A stretch of 20,493 nt of DNA, taken from Chitinophagaceae bacterium. GTDB lineage: Bacteria; Bacteroidota; Bacteroidia; Chitinophagales; Chitinophagaceae. The stretch covers positions 1-20,493 of the forward strand of contig JAJTCI010000009.1 in NCBI GenBank assembly GCA_021323155.1, in the 5' to 3' direction. Below are positions 1 through 6,872 of the stretch, one piece after another. Below the pieces are notes generated by a model that ran no database searches, had not been told where the DNA came from, and worked only from the letters and a program-made list of their open reading frames with translations. Every line of letters starts with the position of its first letter. Position 1 is the stretch's first letter. The position numbers were made by a program, and so were the translations under genes.

Positions 1-1037
1 AGAGCGAACGAGGCGTTTTCATAAATGTCGTGGAGTTGCCCCCGGGGAAAGCTCACCGTTTTCGCGTTCTTCCACTTCACAATAATAAGCTCGTCCATCA
101 TCGGGATTATGTTCTTCCCGCCACCCAGTACCATCAGGTTGCGGTTGCCCTCCACCTGTGGGTTTTGAATGGAGTTGTCGCTTTGGATGACGTATTTTAT
201 CCATTCAAAGAAGACATGGTAATTTACTTCGCTTTTCAGGTTGGCGATTGCTTTGCTGAACGCGTAGGCCAGTGCGCCAACGGTTTGTCCTGTTTCCTTG
301 TTCACCGTTTCGTCATTTCTCTGCTCCGAACCAGACGCGCTTATGATCACGAAGTTTGAAAAGAACGGTTGGCCGGATGACTCGGAAAAATATCCTTTCT
401 CCGCGCTTGACTGGATTGGCTTGTAACCCGGACGCTGGAAAATACTACTCGTTCCCCTGGAAGAGCGCGGCAGGCCTTTGGCTGCGTTACCCGAATGGCA
501 GGCGTCCAGCAAGACCAGGAAACTACCGGCAGGGCCGATGCGTTTGGTGATGGCGGCGTATTTGGCGGCGAGTTCATCATCGCGGAGGTGATGCTGGCCG
601 GTATCGGTGGCGGAATAGCGCAACGCGGAATGATAGGTGACCAGCGCTTCATCATACCCATCTTCTTCGTCTACTTTGATCAAAGAATTCCTTCGATCAT
701 CTATATCGAAAATTTGCTGGCCGTGGCCGGAGAAATGAAATACGACGACGGCGCCCGGCTTCGCATTGGCTAGTTTGTCCAGGGCGGAAAGGATGCCAGC
801 TTTCGTGGCTTTTTCGTTGGTGAGTACCGTTATGTCCTTCTCCAGGAAGCCCTGGCTGATCAAGGCGGATTTAACGAGCGGTGTATCATTGAGTGAATGC
901 AGGCGTGGTTTGTTCCAGGCAGGATCCGCGTAATTGTCAATCGCGACGATCAGCGCCAGCTTCTGGGATGCCTGCGAGTAACCGGTAACAGTAAGGAATA
1001 GAAAGAAGGCCAGCAGGCCGGAAAATTTAAATGGCAT
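1..1037 (-). CDS. Secreted caspase-like (C14 family) peptidase, C-terminus cut off by window edge
   Basis: The frame is open from an ATG at 1037 down to base 1, giving 345 residues with no stop, so the gene continues to the left. Residues 1-23 look like a signal peptide (hydrophobic GLLAFFLFLTVTGYSQA), so export is predicted. The caspase p20 fold follows: ALIVAIDNYADPAWNKPRL (28-46), then the catalytic histidine in HFSGHGQ (His105) and the catalytic cysteine in LLDACHSGNA (Cys180). SASGSEQ (233-239) follows where the family has its substrate-pocket strand. DACHSG is typical of bacterial metacaspase-like C14 proteases, which usually cleave after basic residues. Both dyad residues are present, so the part seen should be active. 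The C-terminal region beyond about residue 300 is incomplete, and any accessory domain there cannot be judged. An 80-bp gap separates it from the nucleotidyltransferase upstream on the same strand. Its substrate is unknown. Confidence 0.9.
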   Translation of the reverse strand, partial: MPFKFSGLLAFFLFLTVTGYSQASQKLALIVAIDNYADPAWNKPRLHSLNDTPLVKSALISQGFLEKDITVLTNEKATKAGILSALDKLANAKPGAVVVFHFSGHGQQIFDIDDRRNSLIKVDEEDGYDEALVTYHSALRYSATDTGQHHLRDDELAAKYAAITKRIGPAGSFLVLLDACHSGNAAKGLPRSSRGTSSIFQRPGYKPIQSSAEKGYFSESSGQPFFSNFVIISASGSEQRNDETVNKETGQTVGALAYAFSKAIANLKSEVNYHVFFEWIKYVIQSDNSIQNPQVEGNRNLMVLGGGKNIIPMMDELIIVKWKNAKTVSFPRGQLHDIYENASFA

Positions 1038-1117
1038 GGGGTACAAATAAATTGTACTGAAAATAAGAAATAGTTTCCAATTGCGGAAGTACCAAAGGAG
1101 CCGGCCAGCCCGCAGGA

Positions 1118-2110
1118 TCAGCCGAAGTCGATCTCTGTATTGTCACCGATGTTGAGGCTACGGCTCAGTCCACGCACGGAGGCGTCACTACCAATAAGTG
1201 AATTATCGAGTACCACTTCGTAGAGGTTAGTGTAGGAGCCGATGATGCTATCGCGGACGATGGAGTGCTGCACTACCGTGTTGGCGCCGATGGTGACGTG
1301 CGGGCCGATAATGGAGTTGCTGATATTGCAGCCGGGCGCGATGCTCACGGGTGGAATGATGATGGTGTCTTTGAACTCGTGTGTTTCCCTGACGTTACCC
1401 CCGTTCTTCTTCAATAGCAGCGCGTTGGTGGTGAGCAGGGTTTCGCGCTTACCACAGTCGAACCAGTTCTTTACTTTGAATGGCCTGAATTCCGCGCCCC
1501 GGGCGATCATACACTCGAGGGCATCTGTGAGGTTGTATTCGCCGTGGCTTTTGATGTCCTGTTCAAAAAGGTGATGCAGGCATTCGTACAGGAAGTGAGT
1601 CTCTTTGATCTTATACAAACCCACGAGGGCCATGTTGCTTTTGGGGATGGAAGGTTTCTCCACCACGTGTTCAATGGAGCCTTCGTCGTCTATCTCCGCC
1701 ACGCCGAAGTTGCGCGGATCGTCTACTTTCTTTACGCCGAGCATGCTGTAGGGACTATCCACCACTTCTTTCACGTCGTATTCGCAGATGGTATCGCCGA
1801 GCGCGACAAATACTTCATCATCTCCCACGATGCTGCGGGTGAGCTCGACAGCGTGGCCGGTGCCCTGGCGTTCATTCTGGTAGACAAAATGGGTGGTGAG
1901 GTCGGGATAGGTCTGTTTGACGTAATCCTGGATCTTCTCGCCGAGGTAGCCCACGATGAAAATGAATTCGGTGATACCCGCATCGCGCAACTGGTCCACG
2001 ATAAAGCTCAGGATGGTCTTTCCGGCGATGGGTATTAATGCTTTCGGCTGCGTATAAGTATGTGGCCTGAGCTTGGTTCCCGCCCCGGCGACCGGTATGA
2101 TTGCTTTCAT
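1118..2110 (-). CDS. Sugar-phosphate nucleotidyltransferase (NDP-sugar pyrophosphorylase, RmlA-long-like)
   Basis: 330 residues. It should transfer a nucleotidyl group from an NTP to a sugar-1-phosphate, giving an NDP-sugar for cell-surface polysaccharide. The N-terminus has the family signature GAGTKLRPHTYTQPKALIP (about 9-27) with the GxGTxLxPxT loop and the substrate lysine of PKALIP. VALGDTI carries the metal-binding Asp, and VVEKP and NWFDCGKRETLL are the conserved acceptor-side motifs. From about residue 255 the sequence becomes hexapeptide-like (IIIPPVSIAPGCNISNSI, then repeated I-G-x-x-x-x-I units), indicating a left-handed beta-helix tail. The frame extends 40 codons further upstream to 2230, but those residues have no family character, so the ATG at 2110 beginning MKAIIPVAGAGT is chosen. 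The nucleotide and sugar cannot be settled from sequence; dTTP and glucose-1-phosphate are usual for the closest family. Confidence 0.88.
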   Translation of the reverse strand: MKAIIPVAGAGTKLRPHTYTQPKALIPIAGKTILSFIVDQLRDAGITEFIFIVGYLGEKIQDYVKQTYPDLTTHFVYQNERQGTGHAVELTRSIVGDDEVFVALGDTICEYDVKEVVDSPYSMLGVKKVDDPRNFGVAEIDDEGSIEHVVEKPSIPKSNMALVGLYKIKETHFLYECLHHLFEQDIKSHGEYNLTDALECMIARGAEFRPFKVKNWFDCGKRETLLTTNALLLKKNGGNVRETHEFKDTIIIPPVSIAPGCNISNSIIGPHVTIGANTVVQHSIVRDSIIGSYTNLYEVVLDNSLIGSDASVRGLSRSLNIGDNTEIDFG

Positions 2111-2399
2111 CTGTTTCTCGTTTATCTTCCCTGCTGTCCTATCCCCTCTAAAAACGGGTGTGAAAGTAATGAATAATAGATAAAGGGGTTCAAATATTGG
2201 CCGGGACGGCTGGTTAGATGCCTCACCCAATCACCCTGGTGGAGACGGGGCAAAGAACCGCGACCAACCATCTGCCGTGCATACCATACAGTTTTTGAGC
2301 GCACGAGACGCTGAAGCCGATTGCGGAAAGGAACGGTGGATTTGCCAGAAGGCTGGGATGCGAAACGAAGACGGCCATGTCTTTTTAGATGATTCCCGC
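2111..2399. other. Gene-free spacer between divergent genes
   Basis: No convincing gene is seen between the two divergent starts at 2110 and 2425. It must hold the promoter of the nucleotidyltransferase (minus) and of glyA (plus). On the minus strand a TTTG about 22 bases upstream of TACTTTCA is a weak promoter candidate for the nucleotidyltransferase. The open frames here on either strand overlap the gene starts and show no protein family character. Confidence 0.5.
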
Positions 2400-2407
2400 T
2401 ACTTTTG
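2400..2407 (+). promoter_or_regulatory. -7 element of the glyA promoter
   Basis: TACTTTTG matches the Bacteroidota -7 consensus TAnnTTTG exactly. A T-rich stretch (CTTTTT, 2381-2386) lies about where a -33 element would be but is not a clean TTTG. Transcription would start near 2413, just upstream of the ATG at 2425, leaving a short leader. This placement rules out the in-frame ATG at 2389, which would lie upstream of the transcript. Confidence 0.6.
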
Positions 2408-2424
2408 CGGCACAAGCTTTATAC

Positions 2425-3705
2425 ATGCAAAGAGACACCCAGGTATTCGACATCATCAAGGAAGAACTACACCGGCAAAGAAGGGGCATCGAACTCATCG
2501 CTTCGGAGAATTTCACCAGCCTGCAGGTAATGCAGGCGATGGGCAACGTGATGACGAATAAGTACGCGGAAGGATATCCCGGGCGCCGGTATTACGGTGG
2601 CTGCGAGGTGGTGGACAAGACCGAGACGCTGGCTATCGACCGGCTGAAGCAGATCTTTAATATTGAATATGCCAACGTGCAGCCGCATAGCGGCGCGCAG
2701 GCCAACGCGGCACTGATGCTGGCGATACTGCAGCCCGGCGATGACATCCTAGGTCTTGACCTGAGCATGGGCGGTCACCTTACGCATGGCTCGGCGGTGA
2801 ACTTCAGCGGCAAGTTATACAAGCCGCATTTTTATGGCGTGAAGAAAGATACCGGCACCATCGACTACGAGATGCTGGAACAGAAGGCAAGGGAAGTAAA
2901 GCCAAAACTCATTATCTGCGGCGCTTCAGCGTACAGCAGGGATATCGATTACGCGCGAATCCGTAAGGCAGCCGATGAAGTAGGCGCTTTAGTGATGGCG
3001 GACATCGCGCACCCAGCGGGACTTATCGCGAAAGGATTGCTGGGCTCTCCATTCGCGCATTGCCATTTCGTTACTTCCACTACACACAAGACATTACGTG
3101 GCCCGCGCGGCGGCATCATCATGATGGGTAAGGATTTCGAGAACCCGTTCGGTCTAAAAGACCCGAAAGGAAATGTGCGCATGATGAGCCACGTGATAGA
3201 CATGGCGGTGTTCCCCGGTACGCAGGGCGGTCCACTGGAGCACGTGATCGCGGCGAAAGCGATCGCATTCGGCGAGATACTCACCGATGAATTCACCGAA
3301 TACGCGAAGCAGGTACAGCGCAACGCGCAGGCGATGGCGAAGGCATTCACGGCGAAGGACTACCATATTACGAGCGGCGGAACGGATAACCACCTTATGC
3401 TGATCGACCTTCGTAATAAGAACATCAGCGGCAAGAAAGCGGAGAACGTATTGGGGCTGGCAGATATCACCGCGAACAAGAACATGGTGCCTTATGATGA
3501 CAAGAGCGCGTTCGTGACTTCCGGTGTGCGCTTTGGTGTGGCGGCCATCACCACGCGCGGCATGAAGGAAAGCGATATGCAGTTCGTAGTGGACGTGATC
3601 GACAAGGTGCTGATGAACGCGGACAATGAATCGCTGATCGCGGGCGTTAAGAAAGACGTGAATGAATTCATGTCGAGGTTCCCGCTATATCCTGAAATGG
3701 GGTAA
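2425..3705 (+). CDS. glyA: Serine hydroxymethyltransferase
   Basis: 426 residues, close to the usual family length of about 420. This PLP enzyme interconverts serine plus tetrahydrofolate with glycine plus 5,10-methylene-tetrahydrofolate and is the main one-carbon source in the cytoplasm. Motifs in order: ELIASENFTS (23-32), QPHSGAQAN (86-94), GHLTHGSAVNFSGKLY (117-132), MADIAHPAGLIAKGLL (191-206) with the PLP-contacting Asp and His, and the Schiff-base lysine in TSTTHKTLRGPRGG (Lys222). The start at 2425 (MQRDTQVFDII) fits the family N-terminus. The frame opens 12 codons earlier at 2389, but a -7 promoter element lies between the two. No gap, frameshift or missing residue is seen. The next gene begins 73 bp downstream on the same strand after a repeat-rich spacer, so co-transcription is possible but unproven. 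Confidence 0.97.
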   Translation: MQRDTQVFDIIKEELHRQRRGIELIASENFTSLQVMQAMGNVMTNKYAEGYPGRRYYGGCEVVDKTETLAIDRLKQIFNIEYANVQPHSGAQANAALMLAILQPGDDILGLDLSMGGHLTHGSAVNFSGKLYKPHFYGVKKDTGTIDYEMLEQKAREVKPKLIICGASAYSRDIDYARIRKAADEVGALVMADIAHPAGLIAKGLLGSPFAHCHFVTSTTHKTLRGPRGGIIMMGKDFENPFGLKDPKGNVRMMSHVIDMAVFPGTQGGPLEHVIAAKAIAFGEILTDEFTEYAKQVQRNAQAMAKAFTAKDYHITSGGTDNHLMLIDLRNKNISGKKAENVLGLADITANKNMVPYDDKSAFVTSGVRFGVAAITTRGMKESDMQFVVDVIDKVLMNADNESLIAGVKKDVNEFMSRFPLYPEMG

Positions 3706-3710
3706 TTTCT

Positions 3711-3739
3711 AATTTGAGATTTGATGTTTGAGATTGGGA
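3711..3739. repeat. Short TTTGAGATT intergenic repeat
   Basis: The nonamer TTTGAGATT occurs at 3713-3721 and again at 3727-3735, separated by TGATG. The complement, AATCTCAAA, is a type of low-complexity intergenic motif that I recall from other Bacteroidota genomes. It fills most of the spacer between glyA and the DUF4293 gene. Its function is unknown. Confidence 0.5.
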
Positions 3740-3778
3740 CGCTTAATTTCAAGTATCAAAACAGAAATATCAAAACCA

Positions 3779-4231
3779 ATGTTACAACGTATACAATCGC
3801 TCTGGCTCTTATTTGCCGCTGTCTTTGCTTTCCTGGGATTCAAGTTCTCCTTTTACAGCGGGAATATCCTGGACAATGGTCAATTGGTGTTGCGTAACCT
3901 GAGTAGTTTAGGGTTAACCGATAACCTCGATGACACCAAAGCGGATTATTGCATCCCAAGTATTCTTCTTGCCGCGGCCACAAGCGTGATCGCGCTGGTG
4001 GCGATATTCATGTTCGCGAACCGTAAAACACAGATACGGATGACGCTGACGGCGTTGCTGATCTCGGTGATCAACGCGGTCTATATGTTTTACCTGACAA
4101 CGGAGTTTTCTACAGGTACGTTCAGCCTCACTTCCATCTTCACCTTCCTGCCACCGGTGTTCCTGTTCCTGGCGTGGAGAGGGATATATAAGGATGAGAA
4201 GCTGGTGAGGAGTATGGATAGGCTCAGATGA
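3779..4231 (+). CDS. DUF4293 family four-helix membrane protein
   Basis: 150 residues, from the ATG at 3779. The N-terminus MLQRIQSLWLLFAAVFAFLGF is the typical start of DUF4293 proteins, a Bacteroidota-specific family of unknown function. Four hydrophobic segments are visible: about residues 8-24, 60-80 (IPSILLAAATSVIALVAIFM), 87-108 and 116-136, with a short charged C-terminus ending RSMDRLR. It is therefore an inner-membrane protein with no catalytic motif I can see. The frame continues upstream to 3728, but those residues come from a repeat-rich spacer and lack family character. It sits between glyA and a MOSC gene on the same strand; no functional link is evident. Confidence 0.88.
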   Translation: MLQRIQSLWLLFAAVFAFLGFKFSFYSGNILDNGQLVLRNLSSLGLTDNLDDTKADYCIPSILLAAATSVIALVAIFMFANRKTQIRMTLTALLISVINAVYMFYLTTEFSTGTFSLTSIFTFLPPVFLFLAWRGIYKDEKLVRSMDRLR

Positions 4232-4232
4232 G

Positions 4233-4287
4233 GTTGCAGGTTACAGGTTACACCCGCCCCACTACGTGGTTCGGGTAGGGGTTGCAA
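4233..4287. repeat. Composite intergenic repeat (GTTACAGG tract plus CCGCCC...GGGGTTGC unit)
   Basis: GAGGTTGCAGGTTACAGG (from 4231) is followed by a unit of about 36 bases running CCCGCCCCACTACGTGG - TTCGGGTAGGGGTTGCAA (to about 4287). The first part recurs at 10081-10180 and 19717-19815. The second part recurs three times at 19651-19775. It occupies nearly all of the 87-bp space before the MOSC gene. Confidence 0.75.
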
Positions 4288-4318
4288 GTGAGGTGAAAAG
4301 TTTTCCTACCTTGTTTTC

Positions 4319-4957
4319 ATGAAACTAATTTCGGTTAATGTCGGCATGCCGCAGAATTACCATTATAACGGTAAAGAAGTGGCGACGTCCATATTCAAAG
4401 CACCGGTGGAGGGGACCCGCGGGGTATCCTACCTGAATATCGAGGGTGATGCGCAGGGGGATTTGAAGTCGCATGGCGGGAAGTTGAAGGCTGTGTACAG
4501 CTATGATATCTCTTACTATGATCACTGGAAGATCTTGCTGGAGCGCGATGAATGGCAGTATGGGTTGTTCGGAGAGAACCTTACGACCGAGGGACTGACC
4601 GATGATAAAGTGCTGGTAGGTGATATCTATCAAATCGGGACGGTGCGCTTACAGGCGATACAACCGAGGTTCCCGTGTTTCAAACTGAACATACGATTTG
4701 GCAACGACGACATGCTGCAACGTTTTATGCAGGAGGGAAGGCATGGTGTTTATTTCAGCGTGGTGGAGGAGGGGTCAATATCAGCGGGTGATGAGATACA
4801 GCTGGAAGAAAGATCACGCTATGGTATCAGCATACAGGAACTCGTGCGGGCGTACTATAACAAGGGCGCCGACAAACAGTTGGTGGAGGAAATACTCTCG
4901 ATTGAATTTTTGCCGGAGCGATTGAGGAAAGCGTTTAAGAGTTATAGGGAGGGGTGA
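4319..4957 (+). CDS. MOSC domain protein (YiiM-like)
   Basis: 212 residues, near the usual 210-225 of YiiM-type MOSC proteins. The MOSC domain is the sulfur-carrier fold shared with molybdenum-cofactor sulfurase C-termini; E. coli YiiM is tied to detoxification of N-hydroxylated base analogues. Visible motifs: GDLKSHGG and KAVYSYDISYYDHW (48-70), LFGENLTTEGL (83-93), IGTVRLQAIQPRFPCFKL (106-123) with the conserved cysteine at 120, and GVYFSVVEEGSISAGDEI. The tail after about 165 (QELVRAYYNKG, LPERLRKAFKSYREG) matches the short helical C-terminus of YiiM-like proteins. SHGG is followed by KLK rather than the more usual P-x-K. The start at 4319 gives the expected beta-strand MKLISVNVG. It lies between repeat arrays on both sides. 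The substrate cannot be told from sequence. Confidence 0.88.
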   Translation: MKLISVNVGMPQNYHYNGKEVATSIFKAPVEGTRGVSYLNIEGDAQGDLKSHGGKLKAVYSYDISYYDHWKILLERDEWQYGLFGENLTTEGLTDDKVLVGDIYQIGTVRLQAIQPRFPCFKLNIRFGNDDMLQRFMQEGRHGVYFSVVEEGSISAGDEIQLEERSRYGISIQELVRAYYNKGADKQLVEEILSIEFLPERLRKAFKSYREG

Positions 4958-4980
4958 ATGGTGAATTGGCAATGGGCAAT

Positions 4981-5018
4981 GGTGAATGAAGCTTGTTGGT
5001 CAGGCGACCAACAAGGGC
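4981..5018 (+). repeat. 38-bp direct repeat with hairpin, left copy
   Basis: Begins GGTGAATGAAGCTTGTTGG and ends GACCAACAAGGGC. Inside it CTTGTTGGTC (4992-5001) pairs perfectly with GACCAACAAG (5006-5015) around the loop AGGC. A second copy with one difference lies at 5498-5535 in the same orientation, and a half copy (GCGACCAACAAGGGCGG) lies at 5097-5113. Confidence 0.85.
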
Positions 5019-5158
5019 GGGAGGTTTCACGCAAAGGCGAAAAGGTTATTGTTCAGGGGCGATGAACAAAGGTGCGAGAGGTGAATGGGCAATGGGCGAC
5101 CAACAAGGGCGGAGCCAGGTGCTGCCAGGCGGGCAGTGCATGGCTGACTACATGGAGT

Positions 5159-5280
5159 TTACATACCGGTTTCATTGGAGTTTATATAGAGTTAATATGA
5201 AGTCAGATCGCGGTTTGCTCTCTAGAGCTTCACTAGAGATTCACTGGAGGTTCACTAGAGGTTCACTAGAGCTCAAGGGG
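5159..5280 (+). repeat. 122-bp module with 11-bp tandem units, copy A
   Basis: Starts TTACATACCGG and ends with four exact 11-mers: TTCACTAGAGA, TTCACTGGAGG, TTCACTAGAGG, TTCACTAGAGC (5229-5272), then TCAAGGGG (5273-5280). Weaker 11-base spacing continues upstream (TTTCATTGGAG, TTTATATAGAG, TTAATATGAAG). A period of 11 is not a multiple of three, which argues against coding. Copy B lies exactly 198 bp downstream. Confidence 0.85.
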
Positions 5281-5356
5281 GAATGGGCGACCGGAAGGGC
5301 GGGAGGGTTTCACGCAAAGGCGCCAAGGAGCAAAGGCGCAAAGTTGGTGGTTAAGC

Positions 5357-5478
5357 TTACATACCGGTTCATTGCGGGTTTACATAAGGTATCTACGGGG
5401 TTAGATCGGGGTTTGTTCCCTATAGGTTCTCTATAGCTTCCCTGGAGGTTCCCTGTAGCTTCCCTGTAGCTCAAGGGG
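5357..5478 (+). repeat. 122-bp module with 11-bp tandem units, copy B
   Basis: Starts TTACATACCGG and ends TTCTCTATAGC, TTCCCTGGAGG, TTCCCTGTAGC, TTCCCTGTAGC (5427-5470), then TCAAGGGG (5471-5478). It keeps the frame and tail of copy A while most bases inside the 11-mers differ. Many units carry a small palindrome such as CTATAG or CTAGAG. Confidence 0.85.
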
Positions 5479-5497
5479 TGAATGGGCAATAATGAAT

Positions 5498-5535
5498 GGT
5501 GAATGAAGCTTGTTGGTCCGGCGACCAACAAGGGC
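5498..5535 (+). repeat. 38-bp direct repeat with hairpin, right copy
   Basis: Same 38 bases as 4981-5018 with one change in the loop (CGGC for AGGC). The 10-bp stem is at 5509-5518 and 5523-5532. The two copies bound the repeat mosaic as direct repeats 517 bp apart. Confidence 0.85.
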
Positions 5536-5602
5536 AGTGAAAAGTGAAAGTTGACGCCGCTCCTCCCCTACCCTGGCGTAAAACGGGCGAGGGAAAAAAA
5601 TG

Positions 5603-6409
5603 TTACCATCCACCGCTGGCGCCACCGCCGCCGGAGCTTCCGCCGCCGAAACCACCGAAGCCCCCGCCACCACCGCCAAATCCGCCACCGCCGAAGCCGC
5701 CGCCGCCACCGCGACCGCCACCTAACATGGAGCCGATGATGAGGGGACCGAGCCAATCGCTGCCGCGGCCTGTGACCACGTTACCACCACGTCTTCCGCC
5801 GCCCCTGCCTCCTCCGCGGCCGAGGAACATGATAATGACGATGGCAATGATGATGAATTTAAAGATGGAGCCGCCACTGAACGCGGGTTTCTCCTCCCGT
5901 GGTGTATTGTATTCACCCACCGCGGCTTTGCTTAAGCTTTCGACTGCTTTTAGTATTCCGTGGTAATAATCGTTCTGCCGGAACAGAGGCTGCATGTCGT
6001 GGCGGATGATGCTGCCTGCAACACCATCGGGTATTGCACCTTCGAGGCCGGAGCCCACTTCGATACGGATCTTGTGGGTATCCTTAATAATCAGGATGAG
6101 TACTCCGTTATCATTTTTCGCGGTGCCGATACCCCAGGCGCGGTAGGTCTCGGTGGCCACGTCTTCCAGTATTCGGTCGTTCAACGATTGAAGCGTAACG
6201 ATGGCGATCTGATTTGAGCTACTCCGGTCCAGGCTGATCAATTGCTCATTGAGTAATTGTTCCTGTTGCGCATCCAATAGATCTGCCAGGTCGTTGATCA
6301 TCGAGCCAGCGGGCGGCTTAGCAATGACGTTGCCTGATCCGGGCGATCCCTGGGCAGCCACGATCAGCGTGGCGCAACTGAAGATGAGTATATACAGCAG
6401 TTTCTTCAT
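5603..6409 (-). CDS. TPM domain membrane protein with glycine-rich tail (YgcG/Psb32-like)
   Basis: 268 residues from the ATG at 6409. Residues 1-20 form a signal peptide (KKLLYILIFSCATLIVAAQ). The TPM domain follows at about 35-165: MINDLADLLDAQQEQLLNEQL, NQIAIVTLQSL, WGIGTAKNDNGVLILI, IRIEVGSGLEGAIPD and the DMQPLFRQNDYYHGI stretch. A transmembrane helix at about 181-196 (SIFKFIIIAIVIIMFLG) is followed by an extreme Gly-rich tail ending SGGGGASGGW, the usual end of this family. TPM proteins bind divalent metal and are tied to envelope or photosystem repair; some have phosphatase activity. The exact role here is unknown. The frame opens 13 codons further upstream, but that overlaps the preceding gene and lacks a signal-peptide start. 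It is the last gene of the lemA-TPM-TPM operon, 4 bp after its neighbour. Confidence 0.92.
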   Translation of the reverse strand: MKKLLYILIFSCATLIVAAQGSPGSGNVIAKPPAGSMINDLADLLDAQQEQLLNEQLISLDRSSSNQIAIVTLQSLNDRILEDVATETYRAWGIGTAKNDNGVLILIIKDTHKIRIEVGSGLEGAIPDGVAGSIIRHDMQPLFRQNDYYHGILKAVESLSKAAVGEYNTPREEKPAFSGGSIFKFIIIAIVIIMFLGRGGGRGGGRRGGNVVTGRGSDWLGPLIIGSMLGGGRGGGGGFGGGGFGGGGGGFGGFGGGSSGGGGASGGW

Positions 6410-6413
6410 TGTG

Positions 6414-6872
6414 TCAACCCCCAAATACGATGTCGTCCGGTAATTCATTCCTGTCAGTACTCCTGTCGTATGGAAAATGTTTCACCAATACTTCTCCCAC
6501 GTCGCAGATCACTTTCACGATCCCTTCCACGTAGTTCTCGCGGTTGAAGAGGCTGACCATTTTCCTGAGTTCGGTGTTCCAGAATTCGGTGCCTACGCGC
6601 TGGTGGATGCCTTCGTCGCCGAATATGGCGAGCTGGTGGTCTTTCATGGCGACGTATACCAGCACCGCGTTGCGGTCTTTCGTTTCATGCATATTGAGCG
6701 TCTGGAACAATTCGACAGCGCGGTCCAAGGCATCGACGAAACGGCAGCGGCTTTCCACGAACAAACGCACTTCACCGCTTGTTCTTAACTCGGCGGAGCG
6801 GATGGCAGCAACCAGCTGCTCCTTCTCCGCCGGGGTAAAGAATTCTGTTTTCTTCCTGAAGAAGTTGAACAT
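6414..6872 (-). CDS. TPM domain protein, cytosolic-looking short form
   Basis: 152 residues with no signal peptide or membrane helix. The TPM fold is seen as FTPAEKEQLVAAIRSAELRTSGEVRLFVE (12-40), ALDRAVELFQTLNMHETKDRNAVLVYVAM (48-76), HQLAIFGDEGIHQRVG (78-93) and the ending HFPYDRSTDRNELPDDIVFG. The E-x-R (GEVRLFVE) and GDEG motifs fit the TPM phosphatase family. Its ATG overlaps the stop of lemA (TAATG at 6870-6874), a sign of translational coupling, and its stop is 4 bp before the start of the second TPM gene. The lemA plus two TPM arrangement recurs in many bacteria and suggests the three act together at the envelope; the biochemical role is not settled. Confidence 0.9.
   Translation of the reverse strand: MFNFFRKKTEFFTPAEKEQLVAAIRSAELRTSGEVRLFVESRCRFVDALDRAVELFQTLNMHETKDRNAVLVYVAMKDHQLAIFGDEGIHQRVGTEFWNTELRKMVSLFNRENYVEGIVKVICDVGEVLVKHFPYDRSTDRNELPDDIVFGG

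Larger units (their letters stand above)
4958..5602. other. 645-bp gene-free repeat mosaic
   Basis: No real gene is seen between the MOSC gene and the TPM gene. The space is a patchwork of short repeats: GTGAATGG/AATGGGCAAT tracts (4953-4990, 5080-5096, 5476-5503), a CTTGTTGGTC hairpin (two full copies and a half copy), TTTCACGCAAAGGCG tracts (5026-5045, 5309-5343) and two copies of a 122-bp module with 11-bp periodicity. A 147-codon open frame on the plus strand (4993-5436) merely reads through these repeats. Confidence 0.85.

Noticed and set aside
1..1037. Caspase-based defence system
   Set aside because: The protease has a signal peptide and its visible neighbour is a sugar nucleotidyltransferase with no sensor or effector partner, so a defence role is not supported.
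1544..2038. 164-codon plus-strand frame opposite the nucleotidyltransferase
   Set aside because: Antisense to conserved coding sequence, with no recognisable family.
2111..2230. 40-codon N-terminal extension of the nucleotidyltransferase
   Set aside because: Family proteins begin at the MKAIIPVAGAGT strand; the extension is not family-like.
2231..2424. Glycine riboswitch upstream of glyA
   Set aside because: The predicted transcript start is only about 12 bases from the ATG, leaving no room for a structured leader, and no aptamer core is seen.
4993..5436. 147-codon plus-strand open frame in the repeat mosaic
   Set aside because: It reads through several repeat families whose unit lengths are not multiples of three; the protein has no family character and the same DNA is open in other frames.
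5229..5470. CRISPR array
   Set aside because: Units are 11 bp and directly tandem with no spacers of constant size, and no cas gene is nearby.
5544..5966. Proline-rich plus-strand frame opposite the TPM gene
   Set aside because: It is the complement of the Gly-rich tail codons of the TPM protein, which necessarily reads as proline-rich.
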